Shown: in pieces, positions 1 through 9,039 of the stretch | Layout: each line of letters opens with the position of its first letter | How positions within the stretch are numbered: position 1 is the first letter of the stretch | Assembly: GCA_937931795.1 (NCBI GenBank) | Contig: CALHAP010000180.1 | Coordinates: 1-48,640, forward strand | DNA length: 48,640 nt | Reading direction: 5' to 3' | Source of the DNA: an uncultured Paracoccaceae bacterium | Lineage (GTDB): Bacteria; Pseudomonadota; Alphaproteobacteria; Rhodobacterales; Rhodobacteraceae | Notes under the pieces: model-generated | What the model was told of the DNA's origin: nothing | What the model saw: only the letters and a program-made list of their open reading frames with translations | Databases searched by the model: none | Made by a program: the position numbers and the translations under genes

Positions 1-1257
1 GACGCACTCGACCGACCCGAGGCCGCGACACAAAGCTATCTGCAAGCGGCACAGCACCAAACCGCGTTCTACGGGCTTCTGGCCTCGGATCATCTGGAGC
101 TATCGCTGGATCCTGCACTGGCGGGGCGCGAACAATTTGCGGACTGGAAAACTTCGGGCTTTGCCAACCGTGATCTGGTGCAGGCGCTGCGTCTGCTACT
201 GGACGTGGGCGACAGGCGGTCTGCCACGTTGTTCACCGCCCATATGGCGGCCACGTTTGAGCGGCAACAGATCGGGCAATTGGGCGATATGCTGACCGAT
301 CTGGACGAGACCTATCTGACCGTGTTGGCCGGCAAAGCCGCCGTTGAGCGCGGTATTCTGATCCCTGCGCATTATTTCCCCCTGCATGACGTGGCGGCCC
401 TCGACCTACCCGTAGAGCCTGCGCTGACCCTGTCGATTGCGCGGCGCGAGAGCGAATTTAACATCGGTGCCGGGTCGCCTGTGGGGGCGCTCGGTATGAT
501 GCAATTGATGCCTGGCACAGCGCGCGAAGTCGCAGGCGAGCTGGACCTGCCCTATTCGCGCCCCCGTTTGACGTCCGATTGGCGCTATAATGCGCAATTG
601 GGCGCGCAGTATTTGGCCAACCTAGAGGCCACGTTTGGCCCCTCTCCAGTGATGATCGCGGCAGGCTATAACGCTGGTCCATCGCGGCCGCGCACATGGA
701 TGACGCAGCGCGGCGATCCCCGGCGGGATCAAATCGACATCGTGGATTGGATCGAGTTGATCCCGTTTACCGAGACCCGGAATTACGCGATGCGGGTGAC
801 AGAATCGATCCCCATCTACCGCGCGCGCCTGACGGGGCGCACCGGCCCGGTTCAATTTCGGGCCTTGCTGGTGGGGGCGCCGCCGATGCTGCGCCCCGTC
901 GCACGGCCTTTGGTCGATCAAGACGAAGCGCCTAGCCCCCTGACGCCACCGCAGGGTGACAGATCGCCGGTGGTCTTTATTCCCGCTGCCGATCCCACGA
1001 TCCGCACGGAACCCCGCCGCACGCCTTTGCGCCCGATTGGTCGCCCGGTGGGGGCCGACAGCCAAACGCCGCGCACCATCGTGCGCCCCATCGTACTGGA
1101 CACGCCCGCGATTGAGCCTGCGCCCACCCTCAACTTGCCCGAAGATGATGAAGCAACACGCGTTGAGCGTAGAACACCGCCGCGCCCCGCAATGCGGCCC
1201 GAGCCAGACACTGTGCCGATCCCACGCCCCACTGCGCGACCCAATCCCCGCAACTAG
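1..1257 (+). CDS. Lytic transglycosylase (SLT domain), 5' truncated by window start
   Basis: Frame is open from base 1. SLT motifs 'ARRESEFN', 'GALGMMQLMPGTA', 'YNAQLGAQYL', 'AAGYNAGPSR'. Pro/Arg-rich C-terminal tail. Confidence 0.9.
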   Translation, partial: DALDRPEAATQSYLQAAQHQTAFYGLLASDHLELSLDPALAGREQFADWKTSGFANRDLVQALRLLLDVGDRRSATLFTAHMAATFERQQIGQLGDMLTDLDETYLTVLAGKAAVERGILIPAHYFPLHDVAALDLPVEPALTLSIARRESEFNIGAGSPVGALGMMQLMPGTAREVAGELDLPYSRPRLTSDWRYNAQLGAQYLANLEATFGPSPVMIAAGYNAGPSRPRTWMTQRGDPRRDQIDIVDWIELIPFTETRNYAMRVTESIPIYRARLTGRTGPVQFRALLVGAPPMLRPVARPLVDQDEAPSPLTPPQGDRSPVVFIPAADPTIRTEPRRTPLRPIGRPVGADSQTPRTIVRPIVLDTPAIEPAPTLNLPEDDEATRVERRTPPRPAMRPEPDTVPIPRPTARPNPRN

Positions 1258-2114
1258 CGACTGCGGCTGCGCACAATCGTAAACACACCCGATGCTACGA
1301 CGATGGCGGCCCCAATCGCCGTGTGGGTCTCCAGCGTTTCGCCAAATACGGCGATGCCGATCCATGCCGCGAACACCAATTGCAGGTAGGCAAAGGGCTG
1401 CACGACGCTGGCTTCGACCACTTCATAGGTCTTGATCAGCAAGAAATGCCCCGACGCGCCAGCCACGCACAGCAGCGCCATCCATCCCCAATCTCGCGTC
1501 ACCATCGGCTCCCAAAACCAGATGCCAACGCACGTGGTACAGACAGCCCCCACGGTGCCTGTCCAAAAGAAACTCGCCGCCGCCGTGTCCTTGCGCGCCA
1601 CATAACGGGTGAGCAGGCTATAGAGCGCGAACATTGACGCCGCGGCAAAGGGCAGAATGGCTGCGGGCGAGAACACCGCAAATCCGGGGCGCAATATGAT
1701 CAAAACACCGATGAACCCGATGCCGATGGCAAACCACCGTGCAGGTCCGACCTGTTCGCCCAAAACGGGACCAGAGAGGACCGCGATGATCAGCGGGTAG
1801 GCTGCAAAAATTGCGTGGCTCTCGACCAACCCGAGCGCCACAAACCCCAGGATCATCACGCAGATCTCAAACGACAACAGCGCCCCACGAAACGCCTGCA
1901 CATAGGGCTGATCAGTTCGGGCCGCCGCCCGCAAAGACCCTGCCTGCCGCCGCGCAATGGTCAAAACGAAGGCCGCAAAGAACCAATAGCGGATCATCAC
2001 AACTATCAACACGTTGTATTCGCCAGCCAAATGCCGCGACAAACCGTCTTGGATAGCAAAGATCGCCATCGTGACGATCATCAGTGTGATACCAAGGCGC
2101 GCGTCATTCCGCAT
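1254..2114 (-). CDS. DMT-superfamily (EamA) transporter
   Basis: 286 aa, multiple hydrophobic segments, EamA-like duplicated architecture; overlaps the preceding stop by 4 bp (convergent). Confidence 0.85.
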   Translation of the reverse strand: MRNDARLGITLMIVTMAIFAIQDGLSRHLAGEYNVLIVVMIRYWFFAAFVLTIARRQAGSLRAAARTDQPYVQAFRGALLSFEICVMILGFVALGLVESHAIFAAYPLIIAVLSGPVLGEQVGPARWFAIGIGFIGVLIILRPGFAVFSPAAILPFAAASMFALYSLLTRYVARKDTAAASFFWTGTVGAVCTTCVGIWFWEPMVTRDWGWMALLCVAGASGHFLLIKTYEVVEASVVQPFAYLQLVFAAWIGIAVFGETLETHTAIGAAIVVASGVFTIVRSRSR

Positions 2115-2754
2115 TTGGCATGACCCCGACGCTCATGTGACGCTTGCGTCCAAACCCCGGCACACGGCGCACCTCGAACCCCGCATCCGCCAGCGCGCGG
2201 CGCACATGGCCTGCGGCAGTATAGGTCGCAAAGGTGCCCCACGGCTTGGTATGCGCGCCGACCTGCGTCATCACATCCGCCCCCCACATCTGCGGGTTCT
2301 TGGCAGGCGAAAACCCATCCAGAAACCACGCATCCGCCCGACCCTGCCACGCAGGCAATGTGTCGCGAATATCGCCCACTATGATCTCCAACGAAACCGC
2401 TCCAGCCTGCGGCAATTCCCGCGCAGACCATGCGGCGAGCGACGGAAAAGCCGCCAACGCGTTCCGCCTGTCAGCATCTGCCATCGGATACCGCTCGAAA
2501 CTGGTGAAGCGCAGGGGGGCGCGGCAGCCGGCGGCCTCCCACGCGGCCCAAGTGGCCAGAAAGTTCAGGCCCGTCCCGAACCCCAGTTCAGCAACATGCA
2601 GCGGCGCGTCCCAGCGGTCGTGCAGGTCGTTGCCCGCTAAAAACACATGCTCGGTTTCCGCCAAACCGTCGTGAAGCGAGAAATATGGATCGTCAAACCG
2701 CGTCGAGATCGGGATGCCGTCGCGCCATTCTAACTCTGCCCACTGGTCTGTCAT
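2104..2754 (-). CDS. mnmD: tRNA (mnm5s2U34)-methyltransferase, MnmD-type
   Basis: 'LAELGFGTGLNFLATW', 'FTSFERYPM', 'DAWFLDGFSPAKNPQMW', 'GTFATYTAAGHVRRALADAGFEVRRVPGFGRKRHM' are hallmark MnmD/MnmC1 motifs. Confidence 0.9.
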   Translation of the reverse strand: MTDQWAELEWRDGIPISTRFDDPYFSLHDGLAETEHVFLAGNDLHDRWDAPLHVAELGFGTGLNFLATWAAWEAAGCRAPLRFTSFERYPMADADRRNALAAFPSLAAWSARELPQAGAVSLEIIVGDIRDTLPAWQGRADAWFLDGFSPAKNPQMWGADVMTQVGAHTKPWGTFATYTAAGHVRRALADAGFEVRRVPGFGRKRHMSVGVMPNAE

Positions 2755-2803
2755 CGCGCCCTACCCTACACCTGAGATCAGACCATGCGAAAGGACAGCG
2801 CCC

Positions 2804-3808
2804 GTGGCAATCACTGATATCATCGTGCGGGGGGCGGGTATCTTTGGATTGTCTTGCGCGTGGTCGCTGGCCCGGCGCGGCGCGCGGGTGCAGGTCGTCG
2901 ACCCCCATGGCATCGGGTCCGGATCATCAGGGGGCATCGTCGGCGCGCTCAGCCCGCATGTGCCCGAAAACTGGAACCAAAAGAAAGCGTTTCAGCTTGA
3001 AAGCCTGCTCATGGCCGCAGACTATTGGGCCGAAGTCGAGGGCCTGACAGGTAAAAGCGCTGGCTATGCGCGCTGTGGCCGGTTGCAGCCCTTGGCCGAC
3101 GACCGCGCGGTTGACCTCGCACAGGCCCGCGCCGTCAGCGCCACAGAGATTTGGGGGGATGCGGCCCATTGGGAGGTGACGCGCGCCCCTGACGGATGGG
3201 CACCCAACAGCGCCACAGGGCTGGTCATCCACGACACATTGTCGGGGCGTATTCACCCGCGTATGGCGCTGGCCGCATTGACCGCAGCGCTCGCGCGCGA
3301 GGGCTGCACAGTGGTCCCTGAAACAGACGCTGCGGGCCCGACGCTCTGGGCCACGGGGCTGGCAGGTCTGGCAGATTTACCGAACCCCGGCGTCGGGGTG
3401 AAGGGGCAAGCCGCCCTGTTTGATCTCGATATGCGGGACCATCCCCAGATTTTCACCGACACCCTGCACATCATTCCACATGCGGATGGCACCACGGCTG
3501 TGGGCTCAACATCCGAGCGCACATGGACGCAAGACGAGCCCGACGACGCCCTCGATGATGTGATTGAGCGGGCACGGACGGCGATGCCGGTCTTGCGACA
3601 GGCGCAGGTCATCGAACGCTGGGCCGGGATCAGGCCGCGATCATCGACGCGCGCGCCAGTGTTAGGACACCACCCACAGCACACTGGCGACTTCATCGCC
3701 AACGGTGGGTTCAAAATCGGCTTCGGCATGGCCCCGCTGGTGGGCGAGGTCATGGCCGATTTGATCTTGGATGGAACCAACCGTATCCCGCAGGATTTTG
3801 TGGCTTAG
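2804..3808 (+). CDS. FAD-dependent oxidoreductase (DAO family, MnmC2-like)
   Basis: N-terminal Rossmann 'IIVRGAGIFGLSCAWSLARRGARVQVVD', 'GSGSSGGIVGALSPH'; likely GTG start at 2804; divergent from mnmD. Confidence 0.8.
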   Translation: MAITDIIVRGAGIFGLSCAWSLARRGARVQVVDPHGIGSGSSGGIVGALSPHVPENWNQKKAFQLESLLMAADYWAEVEGLTGKSAGYARCGRLQPLADDRAVDLAQARAVSATEIWGDAAHWEVTRAPDGWAPNSATGLVIHDTLSGRIHPRMALAALTAALAREGCTVVPETDAAGPTLWATGLAGLADLPNPGVGVKGQAALFDLDMRDHPQIFTDTLHIIPHADGTTAVGSTSERTWTQDEPDDALDDVIERARTAMPVLRQAQVIERWAGIRPRSSTRAPVLGHHPQHTGDFIANGGFKIGFGMAPLVGEVMADLILDGTNRIPQDFVA

Positions 3809-4335
3809 GTGGCGGCTTTCAACCGCTCCATCAACTGGGTCAGGAACTTGATATAAGCCTCACCCGTCAGGTGCCCGTCGTCGTTAAACTCGTTGTGCGC
3901 GCCACCGACCAAGACCTCGGGGCCGTTCAGAACATGCGCATCAAAAGGCACCATCATCAGGCGCAGCGCCGATTGGGCGCGCTCTCCGCCCGACCGACCG
4001 GCGGTGGCCGAGATCAGTGCCACAGGTTTGTCTTTCCAGACCTTTCCTTCGGTCCGGCTGACCCAATCGAGCGCGTTTTTCAGCACACCGGGGGGCGCTT
4101 TGTTATATTCAGGCGTCGAGATCACCACGGCATCTGCGGCAGCGATCTGATCTGCGAGCGCTTGGACAGAGGCGGGAATACCCTGCGCCTCTTCGACATC
4201 GCCATTGTAAAGCGGGATAGTCAAATCCGCGAGGGTGAAGGGGTCGGCGCCGAACAAACGCCCCGCCTCATGCACCAGTTTTGTGTTCAGCGATGCGCCG
4301 CGCAGCGATCCAGAAATTCCTAGTAGGGATGCCAT
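3805..4335 (-). CDS. NADPH-dependent FMN reductase family protein
   Basis: 'LLGISGSLRGASLNTKLV', 'VISTPEYNKAPPGVLKNALDWVSR' flavodoxin-like FMN-binding motifs. Confidence 0.88.
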   Translation of the reverse strand: MASLLGISGSLRGASLNTKLVHEAGRLFGADPFTLADLTIPLYNGDVEEAQGIPASVQALADQIAAADAVVISTPEYNKAPPGVLKNALDWVSRTEGKVWKDKPVALISATAGRSGGERAQSALRLMMVPFDAHVLNGPEVLVGGAHNEFNDDGHLTGEAYIKFLTQLMERLKAAT

Positions 4336-4461
4336 GATGTCTCTCCTCAAATCTATGTTGAGACAAGAGGTATCCTGCTTCGCGCATAAGACAAGAACGG
4401 ATAGCCCAGCATCAGCGCAGAGGGGATTGGCGAATATCGAACACCAGCGTCGGACCTGTGG

Positions 4462-5283
4462 TCAGGCGGTCGGCGAATAAGCCTGGACCATAACGCGTTC
4501 CATCTCAGCCACGATATCGTCGCCCTCTCCGATCACCGCATCTGCGGCAATCATCTCGGACAGACCGGGCACCTCGTCGGTGACATGACCGCTGACAACA
4601 ATCGTGGCAGAGGGGCGTTCGACACGCACGGCCAAGATCAGACGGATCAATGCCACCACGGCATCTTCACGACCCGCAGAAAAGCCAAAAATCAGATGAT
4701 CATGCGCAAGGCACGCCTCGACCAAGGCGTCGTGATCCAACCCCGTCAGCAGGTCGATTTCCCAACCTTTGTCACGCAGCATCGCGGCGGCCATTGTCAC
4801 ACCCAGCGTATGGGTCTCGCCCGGCACAGATGCGAGAAACGCGCGGCGGGGGTTTTCCGGCACAGGATGTGCAATGGGGACTTCTTGGCGCAACTGGCGG
4901 ATGATCGTGAAAATCCGGCCCACAGCGACGGTCATCTTGAGAAAGCCGATCTCGTCGCGCTCCCACATCTCGCCCAATTGGCGCGACGCACCTGCAATCG
5001 TATGCAGATATAGGGTATCAAGCGACACCCCATCGCGGCGTTCCTGTGCGATGATCCGGCCGGCGTCTTGCGGTTCAGAAGACAGCAAGGCTTGGCAAAA
5101 AGCGTCAATGCTGACGTCGAGACGGTCCAGTTCAACAGGACCGCGCAACCGCATCGCTAGGCGGTAAACCGCCTCATCCGCCAAAACGCGGACCGCTTTT
5201 GCGGGCAAATCAGCGGATTTGTCGCGCGCCGCTCCCTGCGCACGATCCGCATCATTGTCCTGACGACGTCCCCCATTGCTCAC
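4462..5283 (-). CDS. Cobalamin (B12)-binding domain regulator, PpaA/AerR-like
   Basis: 'GETHTLGVTMAAAMLRDKGWEIDLLTG' B12-binding (ExHxxG), 'FGFSAGREDAV'. GTG start at 5283 inferred; the ORF is open to an ATG at 5451. Confidence 0.75.
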   Translation of the reverse strand: MSNGGRRQDNDADRAQGAARDKSADLPAKAVRVLADEAVYRLAMRLRGPVELDRLDVSIDAFCQALLSSEPQDAGRIIAQERRDGVSLDTLYLHTIAGASRQLGEMWERDEIGFLKMTVAVGRIFTIIRQLRQEVPIAHPVPENPRRAFLASVPGETHTLGVTMAAAMLRDKGWEIDLLTGLDHDALVEACLAHDHLIFGFSAGREDAVVALIRLILAVRVERPSATIVVSGHVTDEVPGLSEMIAADAVIGEGDDIVAEMERVMVQAYSPTA

Positions 5284-5481
5284 GCAATAATCCGATGCTT
5301 TCAGTTCCCTAACCCACACGCGGCGAACGTGTATCGGCAGGACTTCAATCGCCTGCAAAGCCAGAATACCATAGAATGCACAATTTTGCGAACGCAACCA
5401 AAGGGCGCGGCGATTTGTCCACCCCAAGGATCTGCAAACGAAGCGCGTCAAATCTAAGAATTGAAGAAAAGCGAGGCTCCG

Positions 5482-5913
5482 ATGATCCGATTTTTTGCTC
5501 TTACAGCCCTAATCACCTGCTGTGTGGCGATCAAATCCAATGCGCAAGAAACCGTTCCGTTTCAAACGGTGGCCCTGACAGAGCGGTTTGGCGACAGCAA
5601 TTGGCAGTTGATAGAATTGGGCGATCAAAGGTTCGCGCCAACCTATCAATCTGAACCCATCGTCATGGCAAACGGTCAATTCCATGTGGTGACCCCCTGC
5701 GGCACGGTCGCATTGCCAATAGATTTAGATGCAACCCCGCCCGACAATGAACCACGCGCGGCGCCGCAGCCCTGTATCGCTCTTCATACGATCGCGTACG
5801 ACGTGATCTACGTCTTACGCGCAGCCACCGAAATCACAGTGCTGCCAGAGGGCAGTCTGGTGATCGAAAGTCAAAACGGGCGCGTCGCATTGCGCCAGAT
5901 CAATGACAATTAA
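5482..5913 (+). CDS. Hypothetical secreted protein
   Basis: Signal-peptide-like N-terminus 'MIRFFALTALITCCVAIKSNAQE'; stop abuts the cobO stop. Confidence 0.6.
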   Translation: MIRFFALTALITCCVAIKSNAQETVPFQTVALTERFGDSNWQLIELGDQRFAPTYQSEPIVMANGQFHVVTPCGTVALPIDLDATPPDNEPRAAPQPCIALHTIAYDVIYVLRAATEITVLPEGSLVIESQNGRVALRQINDN

Positions 5914-6543
5914 TCAAAATTCAACACCAATTTGCGCTTTGATCCCGGATCGGAACGGATGTTTGACCAACTCCATTTCCGTCACGAGATCAGCCAGTTC
6001 GATTAAATCGTCATGCGCGTTGCGCCCTGTCAGCACCACATGGGTCATGGGGGGCTTTTCATCGCGCAGAAATGCGACGACCTCGGCAATCGACACATAA
6101 TCATAGCGGATCGCGATGTTGATCTCGTCGAGCAACACCATCGCATTGGCGGGATCGCGGATCAGCTCTTTCGCCTTGGCCCAGGCGGCCTGCGCCATTT
6201 CGGTGTCGCGCGATTTGTCTTGGGTTTCCCAGGTGAAGCCTTCGCCCATGGTGTGAAAGGCGCATTCATCGCTGAACTTGGACAGGATCAAATCACGCTC
6301 GCCCGTGCTCATCCCGCCTTTGATGAACTGCACCACAGCGCAGGGCATCCCATGGGCGATGCAGCGAAAGATCATCCCAAACGCAGCAGAGGATTTGCCT
6401 TTGCCTTTGCCCGTATTGACGATCACCAACCCCTTTTTGTCGGTTTTCGAGGCCATGATCTTGTCGCGCGCGGCTTTTTTCTTGGCCATTTTCATCGCGT
6501 GGCGGGCGTCGTCGGGGTTTGCGGGGGCGGTCTCATCGGTCAT
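5914..6543 (-). CDS. cobO: Cob(I)yrinic acid a,c-diamide adenosyltransferase
   Basis: 'GLVIVNTGKGKGKSSAAFGMIFRCIAHGMPCAVVQFIKG', 'VLLDEINIAIRYDYV', 'VVLTGRNAHDDLIELADLVTEM'. Confidence 0.95.
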   Translation of the reverse strand: MTDETAPANPDDARHAMKMAKKKAARDKIMASKTDKKGLVIVNTGKGKGKSSAAFGMIFRCIAHGMPCAVVQFIKGGMSTGERDLILSKFSDECAFHTMGEGFTWETQDKSRDTEMAQAAWAKAKELIRDPANAMVLLDEINIAIRYDYVSIAEVVAFLRDEKPPMTHVVLTGRNAHDDLIELADLVTEMELVKHPFRSGIKAQIGVEF

Positions 6544-6605
6544 GGCGCAGGGCTCCTATTTGCCTAGCCGCACCATCACCGATCACCGCCCCCGCGACAA
6601 GGGGA

Positions 6606-6770
6606 TCAGCGCAAACCGCTGAGCCGTATCTCCGTCCGGCGACGTTCTGCCAGATCACGCTCGGCACGCCACCCATGGGTGGGTGCGGGTCTGTGCCGCC
6701 AATGTGCGGGAACGTCCCATGTGTTTTGCAGTGTTGCCGATGTGAATGTGTTGGCCCATATTGAAAGCAT
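6606..6770 (-). CDS. Candidate small protein (54 aa), divergent from the LysR gene
   Basis: 'MLSIWANTFTSATLQNTWDVPAHWRHRPAPTHGWRAERDLAERRRTEIRLSGLR'; purine-rich RBS-like 'AAAGGA' just upstream of the ATG. Not recognised as a known family. Confidence 0.4.
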   Translation of the reverse strand: MLSIWANTFTSATLQNTWDVPAHWRHRPAPTHGWRAERDLAERRRTEIRLSGLR

Positions 6771-6854
6771 TGGTTTTCCTTTCTTGGTGACTATGCCCAA
6801 GATTACCTTTGTGTACCGCCGCAAAGCGAGTCAGGATGATTTTTAACATGTTAG

Positions 6855-7739
6855 ATGAACTTATATATGAATTGGCGTGACACCCCGTCTCTGGCGGCCT
6901 TGCGCGCGTTCGAAGCGGCAGCCCGTCATGGCTCGCTCAGTCGGGCTGCGGATGACTTGAATGTGACCCATGCAGCCATCGCCCAACATCTACGTGCCCT
7001 AGAGGCAGACCTTGAGACACCACTGATGCACCGCGCCGGGCGGGGTATGCGGCTGACACCGGAAGGCAGCGCGTTGGCAACTGAGCTGAACGCAGGTTTC
7101 GCGCAAGTCATCGCAGGCGTGCGCGCCATTCGCGATGACGCGGGCAGCCGCCCCCTTGCCGTGACGCTGACCCCGAACTTCGCCGAAAACTGGCTGATGC
7201 CGCGCATGGGTGGATTTTGGGCGGCACATCCCGATATCACCGTGTCGCTCACCCCCAGCAATGCATCCGTCGATCTGCGCCGCGATGGCTATGATCTGGG
7301 GCTACGCTATGGCAAAGGCGATTGGCCCGGTGTGACTTCCGAGATGCTGGTGCCCGTCGATTTCATCGTGGCTGGCGCGCCAGCACTGGTGGCAGAGCGC
7401 CGGGACGCGACATTGGATCAGCTCAGCGAGCTGCCGTGGTTATTCGAAGCGGTCCATACCGAACAGCGCAGTTGGGCGGTGGCCAATGGTCTTGATGAGA
7501 CCCGCGCCAAAATCCGCGAGATGGCAACGATGAGCATGGTCATGGCAGCCGTGAAATCTGGGGCCGCGCTGTCCGTCTTTGCGCGGGCCACGATTGAGAC
7601 GGACCTCGCGCGTGGCACTTTGGTGGGTCTACAAGAGGCCGCACAACCGGGGATCGGCTACCATCTGATCCGCCCATCGGGCATCCAGACCAAAGCGGCA
7701 AAGACATTTGCGGCATGGCTGCGCGGCCAAGCGGCATGA
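6855..7739 (+). CDS. LysR-family transcriptional regulator (GcvA-like)
   Basis: N-terminal HTH 'LAALRAFEAAARHGSLSRAADDLNVTHAAIAQHLRALEADLETPLMHRAGRGMRLTPEG'. Confidence 0.92.
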   Translation: MNLYMNWRDTPSLAALRAFEAAARHGSLSRAADDLNVTHAAIAQHLRALEADLETPLMHRAGRGMRLTPEGSALATELNAGFAQVIAGVRAIRDDAGSRPLAVTLTPNFAENWLMPRMGGFWAAHPDITVSLTPSNASVDLRRDGYDLGLRYGKGDWPGVTSEMLVPVDFIVAGAPALVAERRDATLDQLSELPWLFEAVHTEQRSWAVANGLDETRAKIREMATMSMVMAAVKSGAALSVFARATIETDLARGTLVGLQEAAQPGIGYHLIRPSGIQTKAAKTFAAWLRGQAA

Positions 7740-8194
7740 CCACGGCATTTGTTCTGGGGGCCGCAGTTTGGCCGGGTGGCCCCTCGCCCACACTGAAACG
7801 CCGCACCCTGCATGCAGCAGGTTTGTGGGAGGCGGGCGTCGTACGGCATCTGGTGGTCTGCGGCGGTTTGGGCAAACACCCACCCACTGAGGCCGCTGTG
7901 ATGGCAGACATCTTGACCAACTACGGCGTGCCAAAGGATGCAATCACCATTGAGGACAGGTCGACCACGACCGAGCAAAACATCGCAAACGCGGCAGCGC
8001 TGGTCGGGGCGACGGCGGTGGTCATCGTGACCGACGCCTATCATGCACCCCGCGCGCGGCTTATCGCGCGGCGGTTAGGGCTAAAGGCAACCAGCAGCAG
8101 CCCACCCTTGCGCGGCAGCAACATGCGCCAAGTGATAAAATCCGGGCTGCGCGAATGTCTGGCCTATGCGGCCTATCGGTCTGGTCTGCGCTAG
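7736..8194 (+). CDS. YdcF family (DUF218) protein
   Basis: 'FVLGAAVWPGGPSPTLKRR', 'LVVCGGLGKHPPTEAAVM', 'DRSTTTEQNIANA', 'VIVTDAYHAPRARLIARRLGL'. Confidence 0.85.
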   Translation: MTTAFVLGAAVWPGGPSPTLKRRTLHAAGLWEAGVVRHLVVCGGLGKHPPTEAAVMADILTNYGVPKDAITIEDRSTTTEQNIANAAALVGATAVVIVTDAYHAPRARLIARRLGLKATSSSPPLRGSNMRQVIKSGLRECLAYAAYRSGLR

Positions 8195-8198
8195 GGGT

Positions 8199-8228
8199 TG
8201 TGGGGGGCGGCAAAAGCCGTCCCCCCAA
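8199..8228. terminator. Hairpin between convergent genes (possible bidirectional terminator)
   Basis: GGGGGGCGGC-AAAA-GCCGtCCCCCC stem-loop, one bulge, between the ydcF-like and EF-hand genes. Confidence 0.5.
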
Positions 8229-8236
8229 CAGCCACC

Positions 8237-8851
8237 TTAGGGGCGTGCGCGGCGGCCACGATCCTCAGGGGACAACGCGCCGTCACCATTGCGATCCAAC
8301 CGCTCGACCATCTGCCCAAATCGCCCGTCGATCTCGTCTGTGGTGATCTCGCCCGATGCATCTGCATCCAGCTCTTGGAAGGCATCCGCCATGCGGGGCT
8401 GCATCTGCGCGTTGAACAGAATGGCGAACTCTTCCAACCCGATGCTGCCGTTTTGGTCCGCATCTGCGGAGCCCACTTGGGTCGCGAGGTAGGCGTTGAT
8501 CTCGTCTTGGGTCACTGCGCCATCGGCATCCGCGTCAGCGGCCTCGAACACAGCGGTGGCCTCGGTTGGGCCAAACACGCCCAAAACCTGGCGACCACCG
8601 CCCCGGCGTTCACCGCGCGGGTGATCTCCGCGATGACGACGCTCTTCTGCGCCCCGACCACGACGGTCGCCGCGCTCACCACGTTCGCGCCGTTCTGCGC
8701 GCTCGGCCCCGTCGCCACGCTCTCCGCGGGCTTCTGATTGCGGGGCGTCGGCCTCATTTTCCAAGGTTGTGCTTTGGGCAGTAGCAATCGCGGTGCCGCT
8801 GATGGTCAGGGCCAAGGCGAGGAAACCGACAGGGTATGTGAACTTGGTCAT
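8237..8851 (-). CDS. Exported EF-hand domain protein with an Arg/Gly/Glu-rich linker
   Basis: Signal-like 'MTKFTYPVGFLALALTISGTAIATAQS'; EF-hand loops 'DADADGAVTQDE', 'DADQNGSIGLEE', 'DADASGEITTDE', 'DRNGDGALSPED'. Confidence 0.85.
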   Translation of the reverse strand: MTKFTYPVGFLALALTISGTAIATAQSTTLENEADAPQSEARGERGDGAERAERRERGERGDRRGRGAEERRHRGDHPRGERRGGGRQVLGVFGPTEATAVFEAADADADGAVTQDEINAYLATQVGSADADQNGSIGLEEFAILFNAQMQPRMADAFQELDADASGEITTDEIDGRFGQMVERLDRNGDGALSPEDRGRRARP

Positions 8852-9039
8852 ATGTATCTCCAACTGTGTTTGGCGGGGCACCAGCGCCCTGCCCAAATGA
8901 TCTGGGACCGACATGCACGATGCGCGAGAGGCACGCGAGGCCTGCTTTGTCGCCGTTCGTCGCAGGCCACTGCCCTGATACATTTTGCGACAACTTTCTG
9001 TCCCAAAACGGTTCGCATGACGCACAAGGGGCGGTACAG

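Noticed and set aside
2014-2640. 208-aa plus-strand ORF
   Set aside because: Antisense to mnmD; Arg/His/Pro-rich, no recognisable domain.
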